DNA of 64,000 bases, taken from assembly GCA_003116975.1 (NCBI GenBank), contig BGKB01000085.1, forward strand, positions 310,001 through 374,000, read 5' to 3'. Both the position numbers and the translations under genes were made by a program. This DNA comes from Aurantiochytrium sp. KH105 (Eukaryota > Sar > Bigyra > Thraustochytrida > Thraustochytriidae). Below are positions 52,100 to 61,963 of the stretch, piece after piece (position 1 is the stretch's first letter; each line of letters opens with the position of its first letter). The notes below the pieces were generated by a model. The model made no database searches. It saw only the letters and a list, made by a program, of their open reading frames with translations, and was not told the DNA's origin.

Positions 52100-52816
52100 C
52101 TACTTGGGTGGCCACTGGATCGGCGTCTTGGGCTGGCGCAGCACACAGTGCGGCGAAGGGGCGTGGGCCTCCCAGTAGTCCTCCCCGAGCTTGGGAGCAT
52201 ACTTTTCCTGAAGGTCCTCGGGCACCCACGATTTCCAGTCTGCGAGCTGGACGCCGAGTGGCTGCGCCGAGCAGTACGGACGGCTGCCAGGACGCGCAAG
52301 ATATTGCTGGTGGTACTGCTCGGCATAGTAAAAGGTATCGAGCGGTTTGATCTGAGTAGCAATGGGGCGACCAAGCTGCTCCTGATACTTGGCGATGGCC
52401 GCTTCGGCAATGCGCTTCTGGTCTTCGGTCGTGTAAAGCACGATGCTGCGGTATTGCGTGCCGCGATCGTTGCCCTGGCCGTTCACCTGAGTCGGATCGT
52501 GGCTCTGCAGGAACTGGCGGATAATGTCGACAAAGGAAATGTCTTCTGGCTTCCACGCCGCGCGCACCGCCTCCGCGTGGCCTGTGGCGCCTGTGCATAC
52601 GGCCTCATACGACGGGTTCTCCATCGCGCCGCCCGCATACACGACGGCCGTGGAGTACATGCCCGGCATGCGCCAGAGGCCCACTTCTGATCCCCAGAAG
52701 CATCCATTGCCGAGGACGGTGGTCTCGTAGCCCTCAAAGTCTCCGGTCACCGGCGTCTTGAGGATGAAGTGCGGCTCCGTCACCTCGGAGCCCTGGCTGG
52801 CGCCGCTGTTGCCCAT
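52100..52816 (-). CDS. msrA: Peptide methionine sulfoxide reductase A
   Basis: 238 aa from ATG 52816 (CCAGCATGG). The catalytic motif GNGCFWGSE is at about 41-49, followed by VVYAGGAMENPSYEAVCTG, TGHAEAV and the DPTQVNGQGNDRGTQYRS signature of MsrA. Cys residues near the end (PYCSAQ, PHCVLR) can act in recycling. It reduces methionine-S-sulfoxide in proteins using thioredoxin. The N-terminus MGNSGAS may be myristoylated. The same frame is open for 168 codons upstream but lacks an ATG, so those acidic repeats are taken as 5' UTR. No transit peptide is evident with this start. Confidence 0.95.
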   Translation of the reverse strand: MGNSGASQGSEVTEPHFILKTPVTGDFEGYETTVLGNGCFWGSEVGLWRMPGMYSTAVVYAGGAMENPSYEAVCTGATGHAEAVRAAWKPEDISFVDIIRQFLQSHDPTQVNGQGNDRGTQYRSIVLYTTEDQKRIAEAAIAKYQEQLGRPIATQIKPLDTFYYAEQYHQQYLARPGSRPYCSAQPLGVQLADWKSWVPEDLQEKYAPKLGEDYWEAHAPSPHCVLRQPKTPIQWPPK

Positions 52817-53638
52817 GCTGGCCACGCCCCGTCTCGCGCCGCCGCCGCCTCCGCCTCGCGAGAGTCTCCGGGCGAGCGCGCGGGCCTGCGCGGCGAGAAT
52901 CTTGCCCACCGCGCCTGCGTCCTCGTCCGCGTCCTCGTGCTCGTCCAGGTCGCGCGGGTTCGGGGTCTGCCCGAGCTCAAGCTCGTCCTCGTGCTCGCGC
53001 TCGTCCTGGTGCTCGTGCTCGTCCAGGTCGCGCGGGTTCGGGGTCTGCACGAGCTCGAGCTCGTGCTCGTGCTGCGTCTCCTCGGCGCCGCTCGGGCGGG
53101 CGTCGCGCGCACGCGGTTTTGCCGCCGGCCGTGCGCAGACTCGGGCCGCCTGCGTCTGCGTCTGCGTTTGCGGAGCTGGAGCTGCAGACGGAGCTGGAGT
53201 TGCAGATGCAGATGGAGAAGATGGAGAAGATGGAGATAAAGATGCAGATGGAGAAGATGGAGAAGATGGAGGGAGATGGAGGAGATGAAGATATGGCTCC
53301 GGGCTCGCCGAGAGGGACAAGCTTCTCGAGCGCGCGAGGCGCGGCGTGCAGCACCGAGGCAGGGTCGCGAGCCCGACGGGAGGAGGAGCAAGCAGCGTCG
53401 ATGACGACGATGGGGGCGTGAGTGAGGGGAGGCTGGTGAAGAAGATGAGTATGGCGGCCCTGAGCTAGCTAGCCAGCTAGCTGCTAGTTCGACAGCAGTC
53501 CGCCATCGAGGGCGGCAAGAAGGACGCCGACAGGGACCAGGACGTTCGTGGCGGCGACTCGCTCGACTTGGACTCGAGGGGCTCATAGAGCAGAAACGCG
53601 GCGCGAAGAAGAAGAGGCGAGGTCCGGAAGAGCAGAAG
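52817..53638. promoter_or_regulatory. Divergent promoter region of MsrA and gamma-CA with tandem repeats
   Basis: 822 bp. A duplicated block at about 52933-53070 contains GGTCGCGCGGGTTCGGGGTC twice. GATGGAGAA-type repeats lie at 53210-53290 and a short AGCT run at 53464-53483. Open frames on the minus strand continue from MsrA without an ATG. Confidence 0.6.
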
Positions 53639-54518
53639 ATGTTGGGCGCGATCGCGAGCCGAGCGGTGCGGCGGCACGGCCTTGTGACGACGCAGCGGCG
53701 GCTGCTGAGCAAGGAAGCCTTTGGCAGCTTCGAGCTCGATGGACCTGGCAAGGACGCCATCAAGCCGCGCGTAGCAGAGTCGGCGTGGATCGCGCCGAGC
53801 GCGACGCTTTTGGGTGATATTGAGATCGCCGAGGACGCCAGTGTCTGGTTCAATGTGGTCGTGCGCGGCGACCGCGATTTGATCCGCATCGGGAAGCGCA
53901 CAAATATCCAGGACGGATCGGTCCTCCACACGGACGCGGGTCGCGTCATGGACATTGGAGACGACGTTACGGTGGGCCACATGGCCATGCTGCACGGCTG
54001 CAAGATTCACAACAACACGCTGATTGGCATTGGCGCGGTCGTTCTTGACGGGTACGTTTCATTCATACTTGCTTGATCTTCTTCATTCATTCTTTCTTTC
54101 TGCTTGTGCAAGTCAAGTGGCGGCGATGCCTTGTGTTCGCTCGCGCACAAAAAGGTACTGTAGAGGTGGGCGTCATTGAGCAGAGATGCTTTTTCTTTTC
54201 CTCCGTGATGGACGCAAGCCTTGACGCGATCAATCGTTTCGTAGACAGAGATGCTGACTTACTTGCTTACGTGTGTGCTTGTCATTAATCAATGCGCGTG
54301 TGTTATTTTGCAGAGCGGAGATCGGTCCGAATTGCCTCATCGGCGCCAACGCCCTCATCACCGAAGGCAAGAAGATTCCAGAAGGCTCTCTTGTGACCGG
54401 TGTCAACAAGGTGGCGCGGTCGCTGACGCCAGAAGAGATCGAGGGCCTCACGCGCAGCGCCGCAGGATATGTGCAGAACCAAAAGAGGTACCGTGCGACT
54501 CTGACCAAGACTGAGTGA
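53639..54518 (+). CDS. Mitochondrial gamma-type carbonic anhydrase-like protein
   Basis: Exon 1 is 53639-54051, exon 2 is 54314-54518, giving 205 aa across a codon split as GG|A (Gly). The Arg-rich, acid-free first 25 residues (MLGAIASRAVRRHGLVTTQRR) fit a mitochondrial presequence. The left-handed beta-helix carries every residue expected for metal and active site in gamma-CA: VVRGDRD (Arg, Asp), NIQDGSVLH (Gln, His) and GHMAMLHGC (two His). The C-terminal helix is LTPEEIEGLTRSAAGYVQN. Family role: in plants and many protists these subunits form the carbonic-anhydrase arm of respiratory complex I. Whether this copy is catalytic cannot be told, but its ligands are intact. Confidence 0.95.
54052..54313 (+). 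other. Spliceosomal intron, 262 nt, phase 2
   Basis: Donor GTACGT after GACGG, acceptor TTTTGCAG before AGCGGAG. Removal restores VVLDGAEIGPNCLIGA, the expected gamma-CA sequence, so the junction is well supported. Confidence 0.93.
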
Positions 54519-54778
54519 GCCAAGAAAAAGAGAAAGTTCCAAGTAGCAGGCAGAGCAAGTGGTTTGCAACAAGCAGTGTCCGTGTCCGAAGTACAAATTG
54601 TGGCACGCGCAGCACATCCGAAGGAGAAGAAGCGCTCGCGAAGCCTGGCGACGCCTCTCCCTCGCGATGATTGAAGCACATGCGATAACAGTACAATGCA
54701 ACCTTTGTGTCATGTGAAAGGGAGAATGTTGGGGGTGAAAGAAACGTGGATGGGCGAAAAGTGCGACCCTGTCTGCGT

Positions 54779-57700
54779 TTAGGTCGGCGAAAAAGGCAGG
54801 TTGAGTGCCCCTGCGGCCCAGTTGACGCCAAAGGAATCATCCGTCTTGGGGCCGGGGCCGAGGTTGTCAAAGTCGCTTTCCAACATTGACAAAGTCAGCG
54901 AGGCCATGCCACGGTCCAGATTGCCGTTGGCTTCAAGGGTGTCCCAATTCGGCATGGGCCCCAACGGAGAGATGAGCGCGTTTCCAGGCGCCGTCCGCGC
55001 CCCTCCCTGGCGTCGTGCGCTTTGCGAAAAGGGATGGTTCGCGGCTCTCTTTTGCGCAGAGTTTGGCGTATCCATCGCGTGATGGAGCTGGTGCTGGTGC
55101 TGATGCTGGTGCTGCATATGCGCTTGATGCGAATGCTGCATATGCGTCTGGTGCTGCAAGTGGCCTTGATGTTGGTGTTGCTGATGGTGGTGCGCGTGGC
55201 TGTGCTGGTGGTGCTGGTGACCTTGCTTGGCCTGCTGATGTTGATGCTGCATAACAAAGCGATGCGAAGGCGTCGTGACCGGCTGGTTGGCGTGCTTTGT
55301 CGACCCGGGCTGCAAAAAGAGATCCGTGTCGAGGCCTAGGCTAGCAAGATCGGCCTGCGAAAAGTCGAGGTTCATGTCACCACCGTGAAAGTCCCACTGC
55401 AACGGACCGACCGGGGAGGCCGCCGAGCTCATGGGCGGGACAAAGTGCATATCCAGGGGAGGCACCATGATAGGAAGTGCACCGGGCATGCCCCCGCTGC
55501 CACCGTGCTGCGCGTGCATCTGTTGGCCATGATGGGCGATGTGCTGGAGGTGCTGCGAATGTGCCTGGTTCGAGTGCGGCGTTCCATACGGAAAGTTCTG
55601 GCTGTGGAACTGCATGGAATCTTGCGCGGCCGCAGCAGCAGCGGCAGCAGCAGCGGCCTTTTTCTTTGATTGACGCGGCTTACGCGGCTTGGTGGCGCCA
55701 GTTGCGGAGCCAGCGCCATCCTTTTTGGGAGCTCGCTTGGCACGGGGCTTGGCTGGTTTCTTTTCCTTGACGGGCTTGCCATCGACGACGCCTTCGACGC
55801 CATTGCTGGCATTCGCCGCTGCAACGGCGGCCGCAGCAGCTTCGCTGGCCTTGGCGGCTGCAGACTTTTTCACGCGAGGTTTGCGTGCGGCCTGAGCTGT
55901 GGTGCCGGATGTTGACGCGGAGGCAGTCAGAGACGCTGCCGTGGCTGAGGCCGGAGGCGGTGGAGGCGGCGGTGGCACCGAGCCGTCTGCAGGAGCCATA
56001 AGACCCGAGCTCGCGGCCGTAAGGGCCACATCCGTCTTCTTTGGCTTCTTTTGCTTGGGCTTGGACTTTTGCTTGGGCTTCGTGGTGGCGGTGGCAGCGG
56101 CCGAAGCAGTGGTCATGGTCTTACCTACAATTTGGGCCTGTCCTGCTTGCTGCGCAATCTGCGGTTGAGACATTGCCTGCATCGGGGGCTGAGGCTGCTG
56201 CATCTGCGGCTGCATCTGCTGCTGCATCTGCATTGCCTGCATTTGATGCTGAGACTGATCTTGCATCGTGGGTTGTTGCGACGGGACCGGAGGCGGTGCC
56301 ACGGGCTTCTTCTTCACGACAGGGACGAGCGCAGGCAGTGGCAGCGGCAAGGCCGCCTTTGGCGGCTGCGGATCCACTGCCTTGCCCTTGTTGTCGGTGA
56401 TGGTGAGACCAAGCTTGAGCTGCCACTTTCGACGGATGGCCGAGTTCCAGCGGTTCTTGACAGCATTTTCGGGCCGACCAGGCAGCAACTTGGCAATTTC
56501 GCACCAGCGGTTTCCAAAGGTAGCCTGCGCAGTGACAAGAACTTTTTCCTCCTCTTCAGTCCATGCCGAGTGATCGATGGTGGGATCGAGATGATTGAAC
56601 CAGCGCTCGCGGCACTGCTTTCCAATGCGGCCGGGGATACGCTCGGCAATTTCGGACCACTTTGTAATTTTCCGCTCGATGCACGCGCGAATCATATTGT
56701 CCTCCTCCTCAGTCCACGGTCCCTTGACCAAGCCAGGCCGCAGCACCTTTTGCCATCGATGCAGACATTGCACGTCGGAACGCCGACCTCCCAGGTACTC
56801 TTCGCTGATTTTCTTCCACTTTGTTGCACCAATGGCCGTGACACCTTCGCGGAGCTTGGCATCCTCTTCTCGGGTCCAGCGGCCGCCTCCGCCTTGGCGG
56901 GGCTCCTCATCGTCGCTTTTCATGGGCCGAACACTCAGTGGATTGCTGCTGGCAATATTGACCGTGTTGGCGGTGCGAAGCGGTTGCGGCTGCGGCTGCG
57001 GCTGCGACTGCGACTGCGTCGGAGGTGGCGGACCTTGTCCCTGCACATGGGTTTTCGACATGGGCATGGGGAAGACGGTCTTCTTCATCATGGGAGGTCC
57101 CATATTTGCGCTGTTGTTTGTCATGATGTTGCCATTTGTGCTCTTGCCCATCAAGGTCGGGTTCGTGTTGGTGTTGTAGTGTTGGTAGTGCACGTTTTCG
57201 CGGTCCGTGTTGGACGAAGAAGAGGTCGAGGAAGAGGGTCCAGCTAACGCTGAGGTTGAAATTGTGAGCTTTTTCAGGGCATCTGCGTTCCCGTTGCCAT
57301 CGCTCTTGAACGGTGCACCGCCCTTTGTGCTGGGCGCAGGCACGTTGCTTGAGGTCAAGGCTGTCTGCGACGGCGCGAGCGACGACGACGTGGAAGTCAT
57401 CGAGGTCGCTGCGTTGGCGCAGGAGGAGGAGGAGGAAGACGACGAGGAAGAGGTAGACGAGGACGACGAGGAGGAGGTGGCAGTTGAAAAGTTGCGAGGC
57501 TGCGCCAGACCCATGGGCGAGGATCCCGGAATGCTGACTGATGGGGCCTGCGAAGGGCTGCCCAGCTTGGTGTGTTGGGCCACCTGTTGGCGGAGGCGCT
57601 CATGATGAGGAAGCTGCGTGCGGTGCAGCGGAGAGGGCTGCAGGTTTTGCCTTTTAGCGTTGAGGCCTTTGGTGAATGCAAATGTAGCGAGGCTGGCGGG

Positions 57701-57784
57701 TGAAAATGCCGGCGAAGGCGGCTCATCGCGTTTGCCTGCAGCGACCCGCGGCGATGGGCTCGGACGATGCTGATGCATATTCAT
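54779..57784 (-). CDS. Three-repeat (3R) MYB transcription factor
   Basis: 1001 aa from ATG 57784. Three MYB repeats stand at about 302-457: R1 RWTREEDAKLREGV, R2 KGPWTEEEDNMIRACI with PGRIGKQCRERWFNHLDP, R3 HSAWTEEEEKVLV with PGRPENAVKNRWNS. These keep the spaced Trp residues and the R2/R3 recognition helices of animal c-MYB and plant 3R-MYBs, so it should bind AACNG-type sites. The rest is low complexity: Ser/Thr- and Gln/Pro-rich stretches, Ala/Lys-rich AT-hook-like segments (KPAKPRAKRAPKK, KPRKPRQSKKK) and a long His/Gln-rich run near the C-terminus. 3R-MYBs usually control cell-cycle genes; the role here is inferred. It is divergent from the acyl-CoA dehydrogenase. Confidence 0.95.
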   Translation of the reverse strand: MNMHQHRPSPSPRVAAGKRDEPPSPAFSPASLATFAFTKGLNAKRQNLQPSPLHRTQLPHHERLRQQVAQHTKLGSPSQAPSVSIPGSSPMGLAQPRNFSTATSSSSSSSTSSSSSSSSSSCANAATSMTSTSSSLAPSQTALTSSNVPAPSTKGGAPFKSDGNGNADALKKLTISTSALAGPSSSTSSSSNTDRENVHYQHYNTNTNPTLMGKSTNGNIMTNNSANMGPPMMKKTVFPMPMSKTHVQGQGPPPPTQSQSQPQPQPQPLRTANTVNIASSNPLSVRPMKSDDEEPRQGGGGRWTREEDAKLREGVTAIGATKWKKISEEYLGGRRSDVQCLHRWQKVLRPGLVKGPWTEEEDNMIRACIERKITKWSEIAERIPGRIGKQCRERWFNHLDPTIDHSAWTEEEEKVLVTAQATFGNRWCEIAKLLPGRPENAVKNRWNSAIRRKWQLKLGLTITDNKGKAVDPQPPKAALPLPLPALVPVVKKKPVAPPPVPSQQPTMQDQSQHQMQAMQMQQQMQPQMQQPQPPMQAMSQPQIAQQAGQAQIVGKTMTTASAAATATTKPKQKSKPKQKKPKKTDVALTAASSGLMAPADGSVPPPPPPPPASATAASLTASASTSGTTAQAARKPRVKKSAAAKASEAAAAAVAAANASNGVEGVVDGKPVKEKKPAKPRAKRAPKKDGAGSATGATKPRKPRQSKKKAAAAAAAAAAAQDSMQFHSQNFPYGTPHSNQAHSQHLQHIAHHGQQMHAQHGGSGGMPGALPIMVPPLDMHFVPPMSSAASPVGPLQWDFHGGDMNLDFSQADLASLGLDTDLFLQPGSTKHANQPVTTPSHRFVMQHQHQQAKQGHQHHQHSHAHHHQQHQHQGHLQHQTHMQHSHQAHMQHQHQHQHQLHHAMDTPNSAQKRAANHPFSQSARRQGGARTAPGNALISPLGPMPNWDTLEANGNLDRGMASLTLSMLESDFDNLGPGPKTDDSFGVNWAAGALNLPFSPT

Positions 57785-58956
57785 TGGTTAGAGAACCCGT
57801 TTAAGTTGAGACAGCGAAAGTCTCACGCACGCAATCGTGCTCGTTCTCGTGCTCGCGAGCTGGGACGCGCTGTCTGCGCGGCTCCTTCCTCGAGCTGGTC
57901 CGGTTCACGCCGATCACAGCCGATAACAGCGCGCGGAATCGAGTCGCAAGAGGCTTGTCTTCCCTGGACACCTTTTGTCGCGCGGGCCTTTGCCGTCTCG
58001 CTGCAGTCCTGGGCGACCCGCGACCGCGTCCCTCGTCCGATCGACCGCGCGCGAATCGCGACGGCGGGCAAGCGAGCTCCGCGCCGCAGACCGGCGTTCG
58101 ACTTGCGTCTCGATTTTGCTTTCCGCTCGGACGCCCTTCCCTTGTAAAAACCGAGCTTCGCTTCTGCAGCCCCCGAATTCCTTTCCTTTCCTGCCTCCGC
58201 CTTCTCGCCTTCCCTGCGTGCCTGCTCAGGCCCAGCCCTCCCGCGCTCGAGCCCACGCGCGCAGCCCTTGCTCGCTTTCTCCCTCCCTCTGCGCCATGTT
58301 GCCGTTACGTTTGTAACGCTTGACGGCCCCGCCCTGTCCCCACTGAGGGCCCGCGCGAGACGCTGCGCCCGCGTCCCCACCGCGCCGTCGCCGCGGGGTG
58401 CCCCGGTTCGCGCTGCGTGGAATATAGGAGAGGGCGGGAGGAAGGTAGGTCACGTAAAGAAAGCAGAGCGGTCGTCCCGACGACCTCACAAGCTGATTCC
58501 GAGTTCGCCTGACTCGTTCAACTATTTGTTCAACTTGCTGGCAACTTGTTATTGCCCCGGGCCGCGTGTTCAAGTCGGCGTTCCATTGCCAGCCTCCACA
58601 CCTCCGACTCCGACTCTTTTAGCCTGATGAGTGTTCTATTTCTGTTCTCTTTGGCGCCTACCTTCGTTCCGCAGTGTTCTGCGCCGCTGCGCCAAGCAGG
58701 GGGGCGGGCTGAGCGTTCCGGATGGTTCTTGAACATAGGGCAAGCGGCGGTCGGACCTGGCACGAAGATAATGTCGGACATGATGTACGCGCTGGGGGAC
58801 AGGGAGAAGGAGCAGGAGCAGAGCAGGAGCAAGAGCAGGAGCGGGAGCAGACCCGCATCGAGCCGAGACGAAGCGAGACGAGCAGACACGAGATCCGAGG
58901 CAGCGGACAGAAGCGCAGGAATTGGAGTCGAAGTCGAAGTCGAAGGAGGAGGGAGG
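57785..58956. promoter_or_regulatory. Divergent promoter region of MYB and acyl-CoA dehydrogenase
   Basis: 1.17 kb, GC-rich. The plus frame of the dehydrogenase is open upstream, with an alternative ATG at 58771 in good context (Ser/Arg- and Glu-rich leader), so part may be coding. Otherwise nothing is recognised. Confidence 0.5.
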
Positions 58957-60228
58957 ATGAAGAAGTGCGAGCAGGCGCTCGCGCCTTATGGCGACCAGCT
59001 CACGTTTGCGGAGCCTTACTGGTGCCAGGGGTTCCCGTCGCCGTACTACAAGGACACGCACGTGGAGTTCCGGAACAAGGTCCGCGAGTTCGTTGACAAG
59101 GAGATCATTCCCTTCGTCGACGAGTGGATCGATGAGGGCAAGCTGTACCCGCTCGAGCTGCACAAGAAGGCGTACGAGGCCGGCATCTCGGGCATTCTGT
59201 ACCCTAGCGAGTGGGGCGGCACCCCCCCGAAGGACTTTGACGCCTTTCACGAGCTGATTCTCTGGCAAGAGCTCGCGCGTCCGGGTGGCGGCGGCGTCCT
59301 GGGTCAGCTTTCCATCAACTCGATGGCGCTGCCGCCCATCATCAAGTTCGCTTCGGACTACATTAAGCAAAAAGTGCTCCGCGACGTCGTGACAGGCAAG
59401 AAGAACATCTCGCTCATGATCTCGGAGCCCTGGGCTGGCTCTGATGTGGCCAACATTCGCACGACAGCCAGACGCGAGGGCGATTACTACATTGTCGATG
59501 GCGAGAAGAAGTGGATCACGGGCTCGCTCATTGCCGACTACTGGACCTGCCTCGTGCGCACTGGAGGTGACGGCGCCGGCGGTCTCTCGTGCCTGCTTCT
59601 GGAGAAGAGCATGCCGGGCATCAAGATCCGCAAGATGAAGACCCAGTTCGACAACACTCACAACACTTGCCAAGTCTCTCTCGACGACGTCAAGGTGCCC
59701 GTGGAAAACCTCATTGGCGAGGAGGGCAAGGGCTTCACTTACCTTACGGTGAACTTTAACCACGAACGCTTTGTCATTGCCGCCGGCACCTGCATGAGCG
59801 CTCGCCAGTGCTATCAGGAGGCCTTTCACGAGGCGATGACGCGCAAGACTTTTGGCCAAAAGCTCATCGACTCCCAGATCATTCGTTTCAAGCTTGCTGA
59901 AATGGCGCGCCAGATTGAGGCCTTGCAAGACCATCTTGAACGCATTGCCTACGCTTTTGCCAGCGGCGTCCCTGACGCAGGTCTTGGACCTCAGTGTGCT
60001 CTTCTCAAAGTTCAGGCCACCAAGACCTTTGAGTATTGTGCTCGCGAGGCTGTGCAGGTTTTCGGCGGCAGCGGACTCGTGCGCGAGGGCCGCGGGCGCA
60101 AGGTCGAGCGTCTCTACCGCGAGGTACGCGGTGCTGCTATTCCCGGTGGTTCGGAAGAGATCCTTGAAGACTTTGCCATTCGCCGTGCGACTGCTGAGGC
60201 GCTCAAGAACAAGAAGTCGCGCATTTAA
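58957..60228 (+). CDS. Acyl-CoA dehydrogenase family protein
   Basis: 423 aa from ATG 58957, chosen because homology-like sequence begins at once (MKKCEQALAPYG); an in-frame ATG at 58771 would add 62 low-complexity residues. The three-domain ACAD fold is clear: the N-terminal helical part (FRNKVREFVDKEIIPFVDEW), the middle beta part with the FAD-contact motifs SLMISEPWAGSDVANIRTTA and KKWITGS, and the C-terminal helices (FGQKLIDSQIIRFKLAEMA; AVQVFGGSGLVREG). The usual Glu before GTS in medium-chain enzymes reads AIPGGSEEI, so the base is probably Glu270 in NHERFVIA, the isovaleryl-CoA/long-chain arrangement. It should desaturate an acyl-CoA in fatty or branched-chain acid breakdown. No presequence or PTS1 (ends KSRI). 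Confidence 0.93.
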   Translation: MKKCEQALAPYGDQLTFAEPYWCQGFPSPYYKDTHVEFRNKVREFVDKEIIPFVDEWIDEGKLYPLELHKKAYEAGISGILYPSEWGGTPPKDFDAFHELILWQELARPGGGGVLGQLSINSMALPPIIKFASDYIKQKVLRDVVTGKKNISLMISEPWAGSDVANIRTTARREGDYYIVDGEKKWITGSLIADYWTCLVRTGGDGAGGLSCLLLEKSMPGIKIRKMKTQFDNTHNTCQVSLDDVKVPVENLIGEEGKGFTYLTVNFNHERFVIAAGTCMSARQCYQEAFHEAMTRKTFGQKLIDSQIIRFKLAEMARQIEALQDHLERIAYAFASGVPDAGLGPQCALLKVQATKTFEYCAREAVQVFGGSGLVREGRGRKVERLYREVRGAAIPGGSEEILEDFAIRRATAEALKNKKSRI

Positions 60229-60235
60229 AGTTTCA

Positions 60236-61921
60236 TTATGATTCATCTTTTGCTTCAAACGTTTCAGATATTGTCATGCTGATATTCCGGACGTTCTGTT
60301 CTCGAAGGTACATCTCAACAGACGAGTCTGTAGCGAGAAAAGCCAGAGCCTTGCGTGCAATTTCCTGGAGGTTTTCGTTCCTGAGATGTTTGCGCATGGC
60401 CGCGACGATATCCTTGCCGACCTCAAGCTCTTGCCTAAGGACCACCTGATTGCGGATGTTGCTAGCTGCGAGTTTCCAAAGAGTCCCGCAGGCATTTTCT
60501 TGAACATTTTCGATCCAGGGATGGTTGCGCATGGCCGCGACGATTTCCTTCCCGACCTCAAGCTCCTGCCCGAAAATATTGCCTGCAAGATTCCAAAGAG
60601 CTCCGCATGCAACTTCCTGCACGTCTTCGCTCCCGAGATGGCTGCTCATTGCCGCGACGATCTCTCTTCCGACCTCGAGCTCTTGCCCGAAGATCACCTG
60701 GTTGCGGTCGTTGGCTGCAAGAACATGAAGAGCTCCGCATGCAAGTTTCTGCACGTCTTCGCTCTCGGGATGGTTGCGCATGGCCACGACAATTTCCTTG
60801 CAGACCTCGAGCTCTTGCCCAAGAGTCACCTGGTTGCTGAATGCAAGATTTTGAAGAGCTCCGCATGCACGTTTCTGCACGTCTTCGCTCTCGAAATGGT
60901 TGCGCATGGCCGCGACGATCTCCTTGCCGACCTCGAGCTCTTGCCCAAGAATTAACTGGTTGCGGTCATTATTGTCTGCGAGATTCCAAAGAGCAGCGCA
61001 GGCATATTCCTGGACAACTTCGTTCCCGGGATGCATCGCTGCAACGATGTCCTTGCCAACCTCGAGCTCTTGCCCGAGGATCACCTTGTTGCGAGTATTG
61101 AGTGCGATAGCCACGAGAGCAAAGCATGCATACCCTTGAACATATTTGCTCTCGGGATGGTTGCCCATCGCGATGATGATCTCCGTGCCGGCCTCGAGCT
61201 CTTGCCCAAGGATAACCTAATTGCGGTCGTTGCCGGCTGCAAGATTTTGAAGAGCTCCGCATGCATGTTCCTGCACGTCTTCGCTCTCGGGATGGTTGTG
61301 TATGGCCGCGATGATGTCCTTACCGACGTCGAGCTCTTGCCCAAGGACCACCTTGTTGCGGTCACTGTCATACGTAGCAGCGATAACAAATGCACAAGCT
61401 GCTGCTTGAAGGGTTTTATGGTCGCGAAATGCTTGCAACATCTCGATCGCAATACTGCCCAAATCATGCTCTTGAATGGCCGCATCACGAAACAATGAAT
61501 GTGAGTCTCCAGACAAAGCGAAGCGGATCACCCATAACGTTTTAGCTGATATGTCAGGATCTGTGCTGCGTTCCAAAATTCGTTTCGATATCACAATGAT
61601 ACCTCGAGAGCAAGCCGTTGCACGCATCACGCTACCATTCTTGGCGGCACGTTCCTGCTCGATGATGTATCGAAGCGTGTCGACCGTGGGCCTGAGATCG
61701 CCCGTATCCTCGGACAATTCACGAACAAGGCCTTGTACAAGTTCAATGCTGGCATCTCCAGCACTGTTTCGACCGGCGCAACTTTTACGCTGACGGTAAG
61801 CGCACTTACCGAGCTGGCCCTTGAGAACCGTGTTCATGTCTATATCGATGTAGGGGTTTTCTTGAAGTGGTGAAATGATCTCTTCAGGAGTGGAAAAAGC
61901 TTTCCAAGAATGATGGCTCAT
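60236..61921 (-). CDS. Armadillo/VAC8-like repeat protein, ORF interrupted by in-frame TAG
   Basis: A single reading frame runs from ATG 61921 to TAA 60236 (about 561 codons) except for one TAG at 61217-61219. Upstream part: 234 aa; downstream part open to the end. Eight ARM-like repeats of 40-43 residues, consensus VILGQELEVGKEIVAAMRNHPESEDVQ..ACGALWNLA, cover 60300-61360, with very similar DNA between units, so they are recent tandem copies. At the TAG other repeats have CAG (DRNQVI), so a C-to-T change in a Gln codon explains it. A sequencing error, a new pseudogene or readthrough are all possible; no GT-AG intron would remove it. ARM repeats form a protein-binding solenoid; the partner is unknown. 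Confidence 0.72.
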
Positions 61922-61963
61922 TCTGGGCAAGTCGAACACTGCAAACAATCAACAGGAGCTAAA

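Noticed and set aside
61922..61963. Possibility that the Asn/Ser-rich gene and the ARM gene are joined by a mini-intron
   Set aside because: Candidate GT-AG pairs (31 or 47 nt) both lead to stop codons soon after the junction, so separate genes are favoured.
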